64,000 nucleotides of DNA from Rhododendron vialii (lineage: Eukaryota > Streptophyta > Magnoliopsida > Ericales > Ericaceae). Positions 1 through 12,200 of the stretch are shown here, piece by piece. The position numbers were made by a program, and so were the translations under genes. Numbering within the stretch: the first letter of the stretch is position 1; each line of letters begins with the position of its first letter. The notes under the pieces are model-generated. The model made no database searches, had not been told where the DNA came from, and saw nothing but the letters and a program-made list of their open reading frames with translations. Location: contig NC_080566.1 in assembly GCF_030253575.1 (NCBI RefSeq), positions 29,981,001 through 30,045,000 on the forward strand, written 5' to 3'.

Positions 1-957
1 TGTTGTTGAGCAAAAAAAATTTTCTTATTCCCTTGAGGAGATGGAATTGTTTTCACAAAAGATGCCCACTGTGGATATATACCATCAACTAAATAGTATC
101 CCATATTATATTCATTTCCATTGATGGTATAATTGACTGGAGGAGCACGTCCTAAAGAAACCTCATCGAATAATGAAGACCTATCTAACACGTTAAGATC
201 GTTATGAGACCCGGGCAATCCAAAATTTGCATGCCATATCCAAAAGATCGTATGATGCAACAGCCTCTAAAATAATTGTTGGTTTATGGGCGTGACCAGT
301 AGGCATACCTTGCCAAGCGGTTGGGCAATTCTTCCATTCCCAATGCATGCAATCAAGGCTCCCTAACATCCCCGGAAATCCCTGTAGTTCACCAACCGCT
401 AGCAATCTAGCTACATCAGTGGCATTAGGTGACCTCAAATACTCCTCGGAGAACACTTCAATTACTGCTCTAAGAAATCTTCTTAGGCTTTTTAAGGCCG
501 TGGTTGCTCCAATCCTCACGGAATCGGCTGGTTCACCGTAAGCTAGCATCCTAAATACGGCAGTCATTTTTTGAAGAGATGATAAACCAAGCTTTCCTAC
601 TGCATTTCTCTTCTGGATAAAGTAAGGCTCATGTGCTTTTACGGCATCATGTATACGAAGAAAAAGAGAACGGCTCATTCGAAACCTCCTTCGAAAATAA
701 TGCGGAGGAAATACAGGAGATTCGGTAAAGTAATCATCAAAAAGCCGGTTTTGAGCTCCAAAAGTGTTGCAATTAATAACCATGCGACGATTGCGGCTTG
801 AGCTTGAGTCCCTCTCACTTTCATATGTAGCAACTACTTGAAATATCTCCAACTCATCATCCGAGTCAGAAAAATCTGAATCATTCATAATCATATTAAG
901 TAACCGATTGAGAGCCATTATAAAAAATGAAGGGAGTGAAAGGAATGAATGGAACAA
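1..957 (-). pseudogene. PIF/Harbinger (HARBI1-like) transposase, frameshifted and cut by the window edge
   Basis: A DDE-type nuclease of a PIF/Harbinger DNA transposon, read right to left. An acidic N-terminus (DSDFSDSDDELE) is followed by the typical helical region (PPHYFRRRFRMSRSLFLRI) and by GSLDCMHWEWKNCP, which holds the first catalytic Asp. The next motif, WHANFGLPGSHNDLNVLD with the second catalytic Asp, is present only in another frame. Within the run of A at about 242-245 (plus strand) there is one base too many, so the open frame ends at 202. Beyond the shift the frame runs on to base 1 (FVKTIPSPQGNKKIFFAQQ), so the C-terminus with the last acidic residue lies outside the window. 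The start may be the Met at 957 or the one at 918, which begins MALNRLLN. The single lesion suggests a fairly young dead copy, although a sequencing error in a homopolymer cannot be excluded. Confidence 0.85.
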
Positions 958-1392
958 AGAAGCAATTTTTTTTCTCCTACAATATGAAAAGAGATGTGAG
1001 GTTGAATGGCTTGAATTGGCAAAAACTGAATTTATATTGAAAAAGTAAAAATTTACCGTTACTTTTTTGAAAGAATTGCTTTTGGTTCACATGACTGTAC
1101 CACTTGACCGTTGGCTTGAAAGAATTACATTTGGTTCACATGACTGCACCACTTGACCGTTGGCTATAGAGAAAAATAAGAAAATCGTTGGCTGGCTGGT
1201 TGGTGCAAATGGTTGGTGGAAAATGATAAAAATAAAAGGATAAAGGAAAAGATTGAAACAATATATATTTTAATTGATGTTAGGTAAAATATATAGTGTT
1301 GGTGTAGTTGTGGAAGAAAAAGTTGGTAGCTAAACTAGATTTGTTAACTATTCACAAGGTAATTTACCTAAACATTGGTGTACTTGCTCTTA
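958..1392 (-). mobile_element. 5' terminal region of the PIF/Harbinger element, with candidate terminal repeat
   Basis: Non-coding sequence upstream of the transposase. At 1373-1389 the sequence cattggtgtacttgctc, read on the minus strand as GAGCAAGTACACCAATG, looks like the terminal repeat of a plant Harbinger element. It is followed by TTA at 1390-1392, the target triplet of this superfamily. The partner end would lie left of base 1, so the boundary is inferred from one end only. Confidence 0.5.
1069..1166. repeat. 49-bp direct duplication in the Harbinger 5' region
   Basis: The segment starting gaaagaatt and running through ttggttcacatgactg and ccacttgaccgttggct occurs twice in direct orientation, about 49 bp apart, with few differences. 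Subterminal repeats of this kind are often transposase binding regions. That role is inference. Confidence 0.7.
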
Positions 1393-1503
1393 GGCTCCAT
1401 TTGGAAAAGGAAAGGAAAAGAAAAGTGAGGAAAATAAGGGGAAAATGGAGGGAAAATTAGATATAAAGACAATAAATTAGTTTTTATTTAGAGGAAGAAC
1501 GCC

Positions 1504-4052
1504 TGTAACGCCCCGATTTTCGGCCACGTTAATTAAATCATATATATATTTTTTAAATAATTCATAAAACTGATATATAAGAAATACAATTTTATTTAAT
1601 AGAGTTTAGCAGCGGAAATCTTAAATACCAAATTCAAACCTACTTAATTGTCTTACAAACCAACAAAAATGAAATAGAGTTTCACAATTGTGATATAACA
1701 CTTATGAAAATCTAAATAAAAGATCGTTAATTTAACAGAGCTTCTAAGGGTATGGCCTCCAAGGCTCAACAAACTCCCCTTCCTCAGCTGGGAGGTCTTC
1801 ACCCTGGTACTGTTCATCTTGTTGCGGATTCTGTTCCTCGGTCTCTGGATTACCTGGCATAAAACGCCAGCCCAACGGCACTATAATGAGTTTTGAAACT
1901 CAGTAGATAATCTCAACCCTACTAACCCCTTACCTTACAATTAGCAAATCAACAATATAGTAATTCATAGGAGGTACAGAATAATAACACATTGTCATTT
2001 CTTTCACTATCCATTATCTTACATGAAATCTAAGGATTCTCGCCACGAGATCCTTTCCTCCCACATCCACCAACATTGACCTTCCCATGGAATAACTCTC
2101 CATGACAACTCAGCATTAGGGGTCGCACTATCTTATTGTCAGGATCCTTTACCGTCTCCCAACTCTACACACTGGGTACTATACCGTATTCAGGGATCCT
2201 TTACCGTTTCCCAAAATACTGTACCTGAAGTCCTTTACCGTCCTTCACACACACACTGGGCACTATACCGCATTTAGGATCCTTTACCGTATCCCAAATC
2301 CTGTACCCGGAGTCCTTTACCGTCCTCCACACACACACTAGGTACTGTACCGCATTTAGGATCCTTTACCGTATCCTAAATCCTGTACCTGGAGTCCTTC
2401 ACCGTCCTCCACACACTCTGAGTACTTTACCGTACTCGGGGTCCTTTACCGGCACCCAACATCCTTGATCAACTTTACCATTTTATCCATTACTTAACCA
2501 CGTCTATGTGTTTACTACTCGAACCACCCTAGCGAACCTAAGTCCATTCTAGCATGTACAACATGATACAATCAACAACAGCTCAAACACGATACATTTC
2601 AATGAGACAACAATAAATCATTTAATATGGTGCGAGAAAGTAAAGCGTGTAGTGTTTTATGAGTGGGCCGATGCCCTTAAATTCGTTATCGGTCAAGAAA
2701 TTTTCTTAAAAACTAGAAGGTTGGTTAGTCGTTACTCAAATGTAAGGGTAATATAGTTATTTTATTCTTCTAGAAATTATGACACCTATAGCTATCCACT
2801 GGATTGGCTATCAATTTGTCAAGGAATAAACTGTGTCAAAACTTATCATATGCATTGTTCTACAGTTACATAGAAGTATTAGTATTGTTATTATTCAACT
2901 AATAATAATTTTTCGTTACTATATACCGTTATGACATTACAGTAGCATTAGTTCTAAGCAGAAGAGAAAGATGATTATAAAAACATATTTTATAATACAA
3001 GAAACTGATTTACCATGTTTTGTGATCAACTATTCAATAACAATTAGCTTAAGGCTTAAATCGGCAGATTCATAATCCACAAGGACTAATCTATAGTAAA
3101 AACACTTTCCCTGCAATCTGTTTCGTTCCTATTACGCTCGACCGGGCCATGCCAACTCCAGTCCGGACATTGTGCACCGAAAACAGAGTAAGAATTTGAT
3201 TGGATGGATTTTGATGCTTAGGTCTAAATCTTTACATATTAATTAATCTATCAGATTCATTATTTTAGGAGTAGATTGTAATAAAGCACCCTTCATGCAA
3301 ACTGTTAATCATCTCCAGTCACGTCCAAACCGAAAACAGAGAATAACTATGGTGGTTTGAGTCTTGACGTTTGGCGTTTGATTTGTTTTGTTTTTTTGTT
3401 TTTTTTTTTTACTACCTCTATACGTTAAAACAACACTACAAGAAATAAATATACTTAGGAGAAAGTAGGAGAGTGATTAATCTACCTTTCCTCCGGTCGA
3501 TAAGCAAGTAAGCGGATTTGACAAAAGAAGAGAAAGAAAAACGGAAGTTGGAGAAGACGAAGGGCTGGATTGCTTCTGAACTGCCTTACGTTATTATTTT
3601 AGGAACCTTAGGATGTGGTTTTGTATATGGAAGTGATAGAGAGATAGAGTGCAATTGTAGAAGTAATAGGAGTGTGGAGTGATAAGAGTGAATGTGATGG
3701 AGTATGAGAGGGAAGTGAGGAAAAGAGGAATTTAGGAGAGATAAGGGAGAGGGACTGACGAGAGGATGAGTGCAGAAGCCATAATTCGCGGGCTACTGTT
3801 GGGTTCCGAAATCGTAATGTATGTGAACAAGTATGAATAATAAGGAGGAAAAAAAAATGGAAAACTACTATTCAAATATAGATTTATATATTTATCTACG
3901 TAAGGTATCAAGTTAATATTGTAAACAATTACTATGACTAATATCAATTATACACCTAATCATGCTTTTATATTAATTAACCTAATTAATTAATGAACTA
4001 GGACTTAACATTTCAATTTTTTTTTTTTTTTGTAAAAATTAGGAATGTTACA
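1504..4052. mobile_element. Large solo LTR (2.55 kb) with 5-bp target duplication
   Basis: The element starts TGTAACGCCCCG, ends AATGTTACA, and is flanked on both sides by ACGCC (1499-1503 and 4053-4057). No internal domain, primer site or second LTR is visible, so a solo LTR left by LTR-LTR recombination fits best. The minus-strand reading TGTAACATTCCTAATTTTTA resembles the start of the LTRs at 57237-63868, so the LTR probably reads on the minus strand; both are of the Ty3/gypsy-like TGTAACACCCC kind. It contains a tandem-repeat block near 2120-2450, and short open frames such as 3732-3947 carry no recognisable domain. Confidence 0.75.
2120..2450. repeat. About 82-bp tandem repeats inside the solo LTR
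   Basis: About four diverged units share ggatcctttaccgt, a gtcctttaccgtcc block and cacacacactgggtact. The phrase catttaggatcctttaccgt recurs at 2271 and 2353, which sets the period. Confidence 0.75.
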
Positions 4053-4057
4053 ACGCC

Positions 4058-4202
4058 AGCAAAATAATTTTCAATGGACTTTTTGAGTTTTTTAGCCATA
4101 AAGCCAAAACAAGTTTAGGTACTTTCATAAAGTTTTAAAGTGCACTTTTCTATAATAGTATTTTAGTGGTTTAGGCACTTTCATATATAGGGTACATTTC
4201 CT

Positions 4203-4243
<41 letters not shown>

Positions 4244-5618
4244 GACCCTAGGGTTTTAGGCACTTTCATAAACACATTTATCTTTATGTTTGATTGCAAA
4301 AGGTGATTATCCTTAAACTCAAAATTTGTAAATATGAAAGATTTTTGGCTAAGTCTTTCGGAAATAAAATAAAATTTTCAAGCTTAGTGAATAGTAAATT
4401 TTTGGGAGACTTGGCAAAAAATTCCTCATATTTATATTACTATTCACTAAGCTTGAAATTTATTGTTTTTTTCTCTTTCTCTTCCAACTAAATAATAAAA
4501 GATAATTTTTTTAAAAAAATTTCCTTTTTTCCTTGAGTTTAGGGTTTTTGAAGTTAAAATTTTTTGTGTCTAGACTATACACGTTCGGTGTACTTTGTCC
4601 TAAACTATTAGAACTACATACTTCATCCTGCAATTTCTTGATTGCAATCTATTTGATCCAATTGTTAACGGCATTCTAATTTTTGGACGGAAAATTGGGG
4701 CTTATTTACCTTTTTAGTCCTTGAAGCATGACCGAACAACCAATTTGATCCTCAATCTAAATCTTTGTCCAAATTTCACCATTCAACGCGGTTTATTTCA
4801 TATTTTTTAAGTTTTAAACATAATTTTTTATCATCCAACACGCGTTTACTCCAATTTTTTTAAGTTTTGAACATAATTTTTACTATCAAACACGCATTTA
4901 CTTAGGGTTTTTTAAGTTTTGAAGATAATTTTTTAGTTTTTAGATTCCTCTCCTAGAAACGAACCAATAATCCAAAGTATTAACAAACTGTCAATTTGGT
5001 TTCCAATCTAGAACTTTGTCCAATTTAGTCCATAGCGTTTAAAATGTGAGTCAAAATGGTCCCAAGCCCTGAAGATCTTATTTGTTTACGTCAAGAGGGG
5101 GCATTCATAGTACCTCAACAACCAAACACATGTTTGTTCAAATTTTTAAGTTTTGAACACAATTTTTTACTTTTTAGTTTCCTCTCGTCATGACAAACTA
5201 ATAATCCGTAATGTAATACCCAACTAACAAATGCGAATAAAAATTGAATAAAAACAAAAATATACTCCAAATAGATACAAATGCTAAAAAGAATTGGATC
5301 ATATAATTTAGTTCACACTAAATTACTGATAACAATAGACTCTTTTTACCCATGTATATATGGGTTAATGTGATTTTACCCCTTTAGGACTCATAAGTCA
5401 TAGAAATACAATATGGATAAGACAGGTTATAAGCAGACGAATTTATGTGAGTTCATAGGTCAGGTTGAAAATTGTCACATCTTACAAGAATACGTATTTC
5501 TTTCAATATTACTTTAGTGATCACATTTGATTGCCATATATTTTGCATAGGATATAATGTGTCACAATGTATTGGAAACCAAATCAACACGTTTCAAAAC
5601 TTAGTTATCCCTTGGGAA

Positions 5619-5668
<50 letters not shown>

Positions 5669-6213
5669 TCAACAATGTCAGTCCAATGATCGACGATTTT
5701 ACAATGTCACAAACAGCTACAAATCAGACAATTTACAGAGTTCCAAACAAACCTTCGCTACAGAGACCGCCAATACCATGTTTCACCAAAAGCTATCAAG
5801 TGAATAGACAAAAAGAACTTCCAAAAGGCTACCCACACTCTCTCTTCCAATACTGAAACACATTCCCCTTAAAAAGACCTATACTAAAATTGGAGTTACA
5901 ACACTTCCAGATGGTATGAATGGCCATTCTTAAGCTGCACAAAACACCCACTCCAAATACACCTATCCGGCGTCAACCGTTTTTTTTTTTTTTTTTGGCC
6001 TTTTGGGTGCCATTGCATACTTTTTCTACGACTGTGTTTGGATAAATGCCATGGATCCAGACAAATAAATTTGGTTTGTGTTGCTTCATTATCTTTTTAT
6101 CTTTTCCTTTACCTTCTCATTCCCTCCATAAATCCATCTACAAATCCATAATCCAAGCACAGACTAAATCGATTCAGGTTTTCATCGCAAGACAAGTAAC
6201 ATTTTTTTTAACT
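4058..6213. other. Gene-free AT-rich stretch with microsatellites
   Basis: I see no gene here. It holds (TA)n at 4206-4241, (GA)n at 5624-5666, three copies of a ttaggcactttcata phrase around 4110-4270, and several diverged copies of an aagttttgaacataatttttta phrase between about 4790 and 5180. The last part is the downstream region of the S-acyltransferase gene. Open frames that cross the (GA)n run are artefacts of the repeat. Confidence 0.6.
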
Positions 6214-9200
6214 TCAGTTTCTTCTACCCAAACTCGAGTGGTGTCTATCCGACAGAGATCCAGGTGCTGCTTGGAGTTCCAAACCCAAACCTAATTCAAC
6301 ATCCGGCGACTTCTGATGCAAACCGTCGCTAACTCTACTCCGGACGTCCCCCACATCAGAAAAATCATGGCGCTGGGAGATCTTCAGAACATCGCCCATC
6401 TCAAGGTCATCTTCCACTTTTGCCCGTCGGCTTCCGCCGGAATCATCTACTTCTGCATCTCGAGGTGGGGCCCTTGGAGGCCTAGAAGCCTCTTCTTGTA
6501 CATACGCACGGAAATTGTTTCTTGAAGTTTCAATCTTCGTGCAAAACACTTCAACAAAATTGTTGAGGCAGCCACGATCGTAGACATTGGGCCTGTTGTC
6601 TGCTCTGTACCGAAAGTTCTCATATGTGGTCTGAAGACTCCAATAAGATCCATGAGAAAGGTCATAGAAGTGAGAAGTCAAGTACTTTCATGATTAAGAG
6701 AAGAAAAGTAGCTTATAAGACTAAAAGTATACATGGAATCTAGTAAAACAAGTTCACTGCAACAAATAGAACAAGCTGGTTGTAACATTATGCCCAACTC
6801 GCAGCTAGGATACTAACAAGGAATCTAAGAGCAAGGTAGATGAATCCCCCATCACAACCACCATCGTCATAGCCCCCAGAACCGGAACAAAAACACCCCA
6901 TGACAGAGGTCAAAAAACACCTTCTGTCCTGACTCAAGTAGCGTGGGGCAAAAGCTGTTATATAGTTACAGGATCTAGAGCTGTAAAATTTGATCTTTTG
7001 GTTTTAATAATTGGTTAACAACCTAAAAAATAAAGAGCAAATTCTCCTACTCAAAGCTTTACCGACCAAGGAAATATCATTGAGGTTTCAAAATTTTGAA
7101 GTGTAAAGACTGAAACCTTATGCGAGGAAAACTTGCTAATTTGCTATGGACAAAGGCACAAAGCCCATTAGGCCCCTTATGCAACAACCACAACACAGAT
7201 GTCAACCTTCTCTTTGACGAAAAATAAGATTGAAAAGGAAAATTCTGAAGGACAACCAATTTTTGCATGCAAATACCTTTTGAAACTCTTTCTGTTTTTT
7301 GCTCAGTAATACCTTGTGGCTATGTAGCACTCACACTTCGCCGGAAGCAAAGTGTCAGTGTCAGACACGGACACTTTCTAGACACGTGTCCCGGTGTCCG
7401 TGTTCTAATTTTTTCCAATATTAGGGGTTAGAACTCTCCCGACACTCTAAGGACACGCACAAGACACTTTAGGGAGACTTTAATGATTGTCCCTAAAGTG
7501 TCCCTAAGTGTCGTGTGTGTCCTTAAAGTGTCAGGGAGTGTCGGGAGAGTGTCCAATCCCCTAATATTGGAAATAAATTAGGACACTATGAAGTTAAGTT
7601 TCGGAAACGTTTCGGGCACCGAAACGTTCGCTTCAGTGCTAAGTAGCCATGTGGTACTCATCTTAAAAGTAATTGGGTTATAAAGTGGGGTCATCACTTT
7701 TACATGGGCTATTTACCCAACACGAGGGGGGCAGGGCAATTGATGATTGGTGATGGGTACCACTTGGCAGTGCCATGAATTTTTTCCCAAAGAACACCTT
7801 GGCTGAGCAAAACCAGACTTGTCAAAAAGCAACCAGAACAAATCAAGGATTCCAGAGCTTTTCCCCATGAACTGGTTACATTACCCAAAAATTGGCAGAA
7901 AAGCTAGTAACTTGATCCTTTTGGCAAAAAACAACTCCTATAGTGCAGAAGAATAATAAATTATTTTTGTTTTTCAGAGGTGTCAGAGGTAGAGTAAGTT
8001 CTTGCCATAAAGGAACACTCACCTGGTTTGTGCCAATGAGATACAAATGAAAGCCAGTGAGACCACCCACAAACCACAATGAAACAAAACAATAGGCCAT
8101 TAGTATCATTGATGCAGGTGATTTCTTCATAGCTTTCCAAACAGTTCCATGTTCATCCATGAGAAATTTCATGTATAAAGCTGACATTGAAAAGACGAAG
8201 ACGCAGAGAAGAGCTAAAGAAGACACAAATAGAAAGAAGAAACGGTAGTTCCGCTGCAAAAAAAAGGAAAACAAAAAACTCATAATTAGCTTTGTAAATT
8301 AGAAGTTCCAGCAAAAAATACAACATAGTTAAAAAAACAGAGTTCTTTCTTTCGATGTTCTGGTATTTTTTGGGACAGATTTTGTTATTCTATGTAAATG
8401 TCTTATACCGCACACCGAGTTCTATCTAACCATCTATGCCTTTTCAATATGCTGCAATATGATTCATGACCTACACCCTATCACGTTACCGCAAGGATAT
8501 ACTGGTTTGATAACCTGTACTCATAGTCACAGAAATAACTTATCAATCAGGTTCTAATCTTCACAAGTAATCTTGACAAAATTACTTCACTCAGCACCCA
8601 TTTAGCATGTCAACAGCAAGAAACAAAAGAGAGCCAGGTTAATATAGCAATTATTAATAGAAAATTCAACATGGCCTTTCACAATTACTAATTCACATAT
8701 TTAATCGAGAGGCACATTCTTATTTGCCCAATCATAAGCTACCCCGTTTCTCTTTCCAATAAATGTTGATGGACTAAGTTTCTAAGTATACAACTCAGCT
8801 AGCTTTCCCTGAAATTATCAGTTAACTGACTTTTTTCCAGAATCTCCAAATAAAAATATTACAAAGCTGCATGTTCCGCCTTTTCGCTGACTACCTTGAT
8901 TAAACCTTCCAAAAATTGTTATTTTTCCAGCCTGCATTTTTCTGGTTCGGTTCTGGCATGTCGGTTCTATCTCAATTCGATGATTGATGAACCAGGTCCA
9001 AGAAAATTCAAACAGAAGCAGATACATATAGAGAAGGGGAAAAATTGCACGAAGTTCAAGAAGGGAGAGTTATGAGCATTATAAAGTACCTTCCCAATGC
9101 ATTGGCCCACCCAAGGGCAATGGTGATCAAATCGCTCCACACAATTATCGCATATGGAGCAATGAGAGCACCGAGGAGGGCGATACAGCATGCATGTGTC

Positions 9201-12200
9201 ACAATACTTAACCCTTACAGGCATGCCGTTTACAATGACTTCCTTAGTGCGAGGTAATTGTAGGCTTGGTGTTGGTCTTCCACCAGCCTCAACTGAAGCA
9301 GAAGATTCATAACAGAACTCTTCCTCTGGAGGATGTGCACTGCGTGGAACAATGCCAGGGTCGCGTGCAGAGGTAAGGAAAAGAAGCACCAACACCTACA
9401 GGAGAATTACGGGATTAAATGGGCCAGCAGAAAAGAAAACCACCGGACAGGAAGATGAGGATAGAGGTTTTTACTGATAACAAAATTCTTCCTCTCTTTT
9501 CTTCTCTTTGCTTTTCTTTTCTTTTCTTTTTTTTTGGCAGGGGAGATAAAAGAACGTCAAAGTCAACTACAAATTTTTATCCCATTGGAAGAACCCACCG
9601 GTTATTATACAAATGTTTATCCCATTGGGCTCGGGTGTGTATATAGGAGTTGGATCAATCAAACTCTAATAAAATGGTTAACCGAAATCTGAAAAGAAAA
9701 AAAAAATTCACTTTAAAATTGCAACCTATTCGATGGAGTAAAAAATTGTGTTTCATGATGAGGTGGTGGGAGGGTAATGAAAAAGCTTTTTCTTCCGTTA
9801 CCTAAATTTCAACCAAGTCAATGAAACAAGGGCCATAAAAGGAAAAAGAAAAAAAACAAGGGCTATAAAAGGGAGGTTAGGAGAACTAACATAAATTGTG
9901 TAGACAATTGTCGCCACCAGAATCGCATATCCCGCATTATAAGATGGAAATTTATGAAAGAGGTTGCTCGCAACAAATGTGCAAAAGATGGCGACCGGAA
10001 CGATGACTAGCAATAAGGTAACTATGAGTGACCTAGCATCTGGTCCAAAAATCAGCCTCCCATTACACATAAATCTCTGCAGAGAGAGACAACACAAACA
10101 TTCAGCGAACAGAATGAACAGTATAGTAAGTAAAATTGACAAATCCACATAGTAAAGCCACAACAGAGAAAAACTGTCATTATTTACAACTAAAATCTTT
10201 ACATTTTGATCAGAAACTTAGGTAGCATAGGAACAGCAAGACAGATACTTAGGTGGCATAGCAAACGCAAGGAGGAGGACAGATATTTCAGAAGCACAGA
10301 CTCTCCTTGGCCACATAGCGTCCTGACTCAGACTCTACTCGGGCACTCAAGCATACCTGTCAGATTGCAATGTGGTGTATCTAAGGGTTAACCGTTTTGG
10401 TTGACAGTCTGACAGAACATTCTTAGGAGTGATGGAAAAAACTAAAAGTTGTTGAGAGCCATAGCAGAGTAACGAATTCCCGTACTCTAGGGAGATTAAC
10501 AACCCACAAATATGAAAGATGAGGCACCATCCCCATGTGAGGAGTTTCCTACCATGTCTGTCAATGGTCTACACTTCTTGTAGGGCCTGCAAAGACCCGT
10601 TTAGATGGAGATTTTCGTTGGTGATTGGTCAATGGTAGACGCCGAGTTCTTCAAGGGGTATTTTGGAGAAGGAGGGTAACTTTTCTTTGTTTAAGGTAGA
10701 AAATCAAATAAATCTTGTAGGAAAGAATCACCGAACAAAGCAATTACAAATCTCTCTATCAAGGTAAAGGAACATAATTTAAGTATCCTCTTGGGTTGTG
10801 AGGGGTTTGGTTTTTTTATTACGCGTAGCTTCGTGGGCATATGAGTGTGTTCTTTCTTGACTACATGTGTGTTTTCCCCTTGTGGATTGCTTGATCATGA
10901 TTTTGTATGCCCGTTGGGGTAGTGTTATGAGCTTCATTGCAATGTCAAATTTTTGGTAATCCATTTAACCACTTACTTACCAATAAATTTATGTGTTTCT
11001 ATTAGGTAAAAAAGGTAATTGAAGAAGAAGAAAAACATCGCGCTCTGTCACACAATTAGGTTTAAAAAAACAAGGATAAACTTAACTTTTCAGAAACTAG
11101 AACATATTCACCAGTCACTAACAAAGATCACGGACAATTCGTTCAAAAATAGGAGCGCAAGATCTCATTTCTGAAAGATAAAATCAAGTGATTATCTTCG
11201 AACCTATGAAGGACAAAATATCTCAGTTCTTTCCTTACCAAACCAAATGTAAACAGGGAAGAAACAAGGTAGGAAGGATTCAGAAGTAACTAAACAAATG
11301 GCTGAGACACGAAGACTAAAAAAGAAGTCCTCAAATCTCTTACAAATAAAGAAACCTAAAACTAGTGTCCATATAATCTAAAAAAAAAAATCGAACACTG
11401 AAGCATTCTGCTTGAGGAATCCAAGGATATTGAGGTTCAAAACAGGCCAAAAGAAATAATATACATTCACTATTAACACATTTGGAAGTCGCAGACACAG
11501 TGTTTTAAAAGGCTCAAGGCACACCGAGCTGCCATGGTCCCTTGGAGCCTGGGCGCAAGTTGTAGAAAATGATTTATTTCTGATATGTGCAAAATTTGCA
11601 GCATAAATAAATGCTTCTACTATTTCAAATACAATAAATTATATATAGCACACACCCCCCCCACACCCCACCCAATATTCAAATCAGAGTCCCCTCCCCT
11701 TACCCCGACTTGATGTACCCATTGACAAGTTTCTTAATAAATTTGTTGCCTATCAAAAAATATATATATTCAAATCAGAGTAGAAGAAAATATCAGAGTA
11801 GAAGAAGAATTGAGGAAAAAGAAAAAATATAGCAGAGGAAGAAGGAAAAAATTAGAGCAGCAGAAATTTGTGCATCAACAACAATTCATATAGGTTTCAC
11901 GTTCAAAGACTTGGCAACAACGATAGAGAACTTGGGCTGACTTGCTCAAAGATTAGCACTGAAGCTAGTACAAAGTCTTCTAACCACATTCCACATTAGT
12001 TAACATGTTGAAGAAAATGGTATATTACCTTAGTTTTAGCCTTGATACCAAAATCCAAATGATCAAAAATAGCCTAGAGATAACACATTCAAATATCCAA
12101 ACTGAAACATCAAAATTCCTCAAAAACCTCTTCTGAAAGAGTTATCAATTAGTAAAACCATTAAAAATATTATGATAACCCTACATTTAAGTAGCTAAGG

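Noticed and set aside
2130..2450. CRISPR-like array
   Set aside because: Diverged contiguous tandem repeats inside an LTR of a plant genome; there is no repeat-spacer pattern.
5472..5807. Open frame across the (GA)n repeat
   Set aside because: It exists only because GAGAGA has no stop in this frame (RERERE). The same holds for frames at 15449, 27565, 34371, 36810, 54354, 57994 and 62942.
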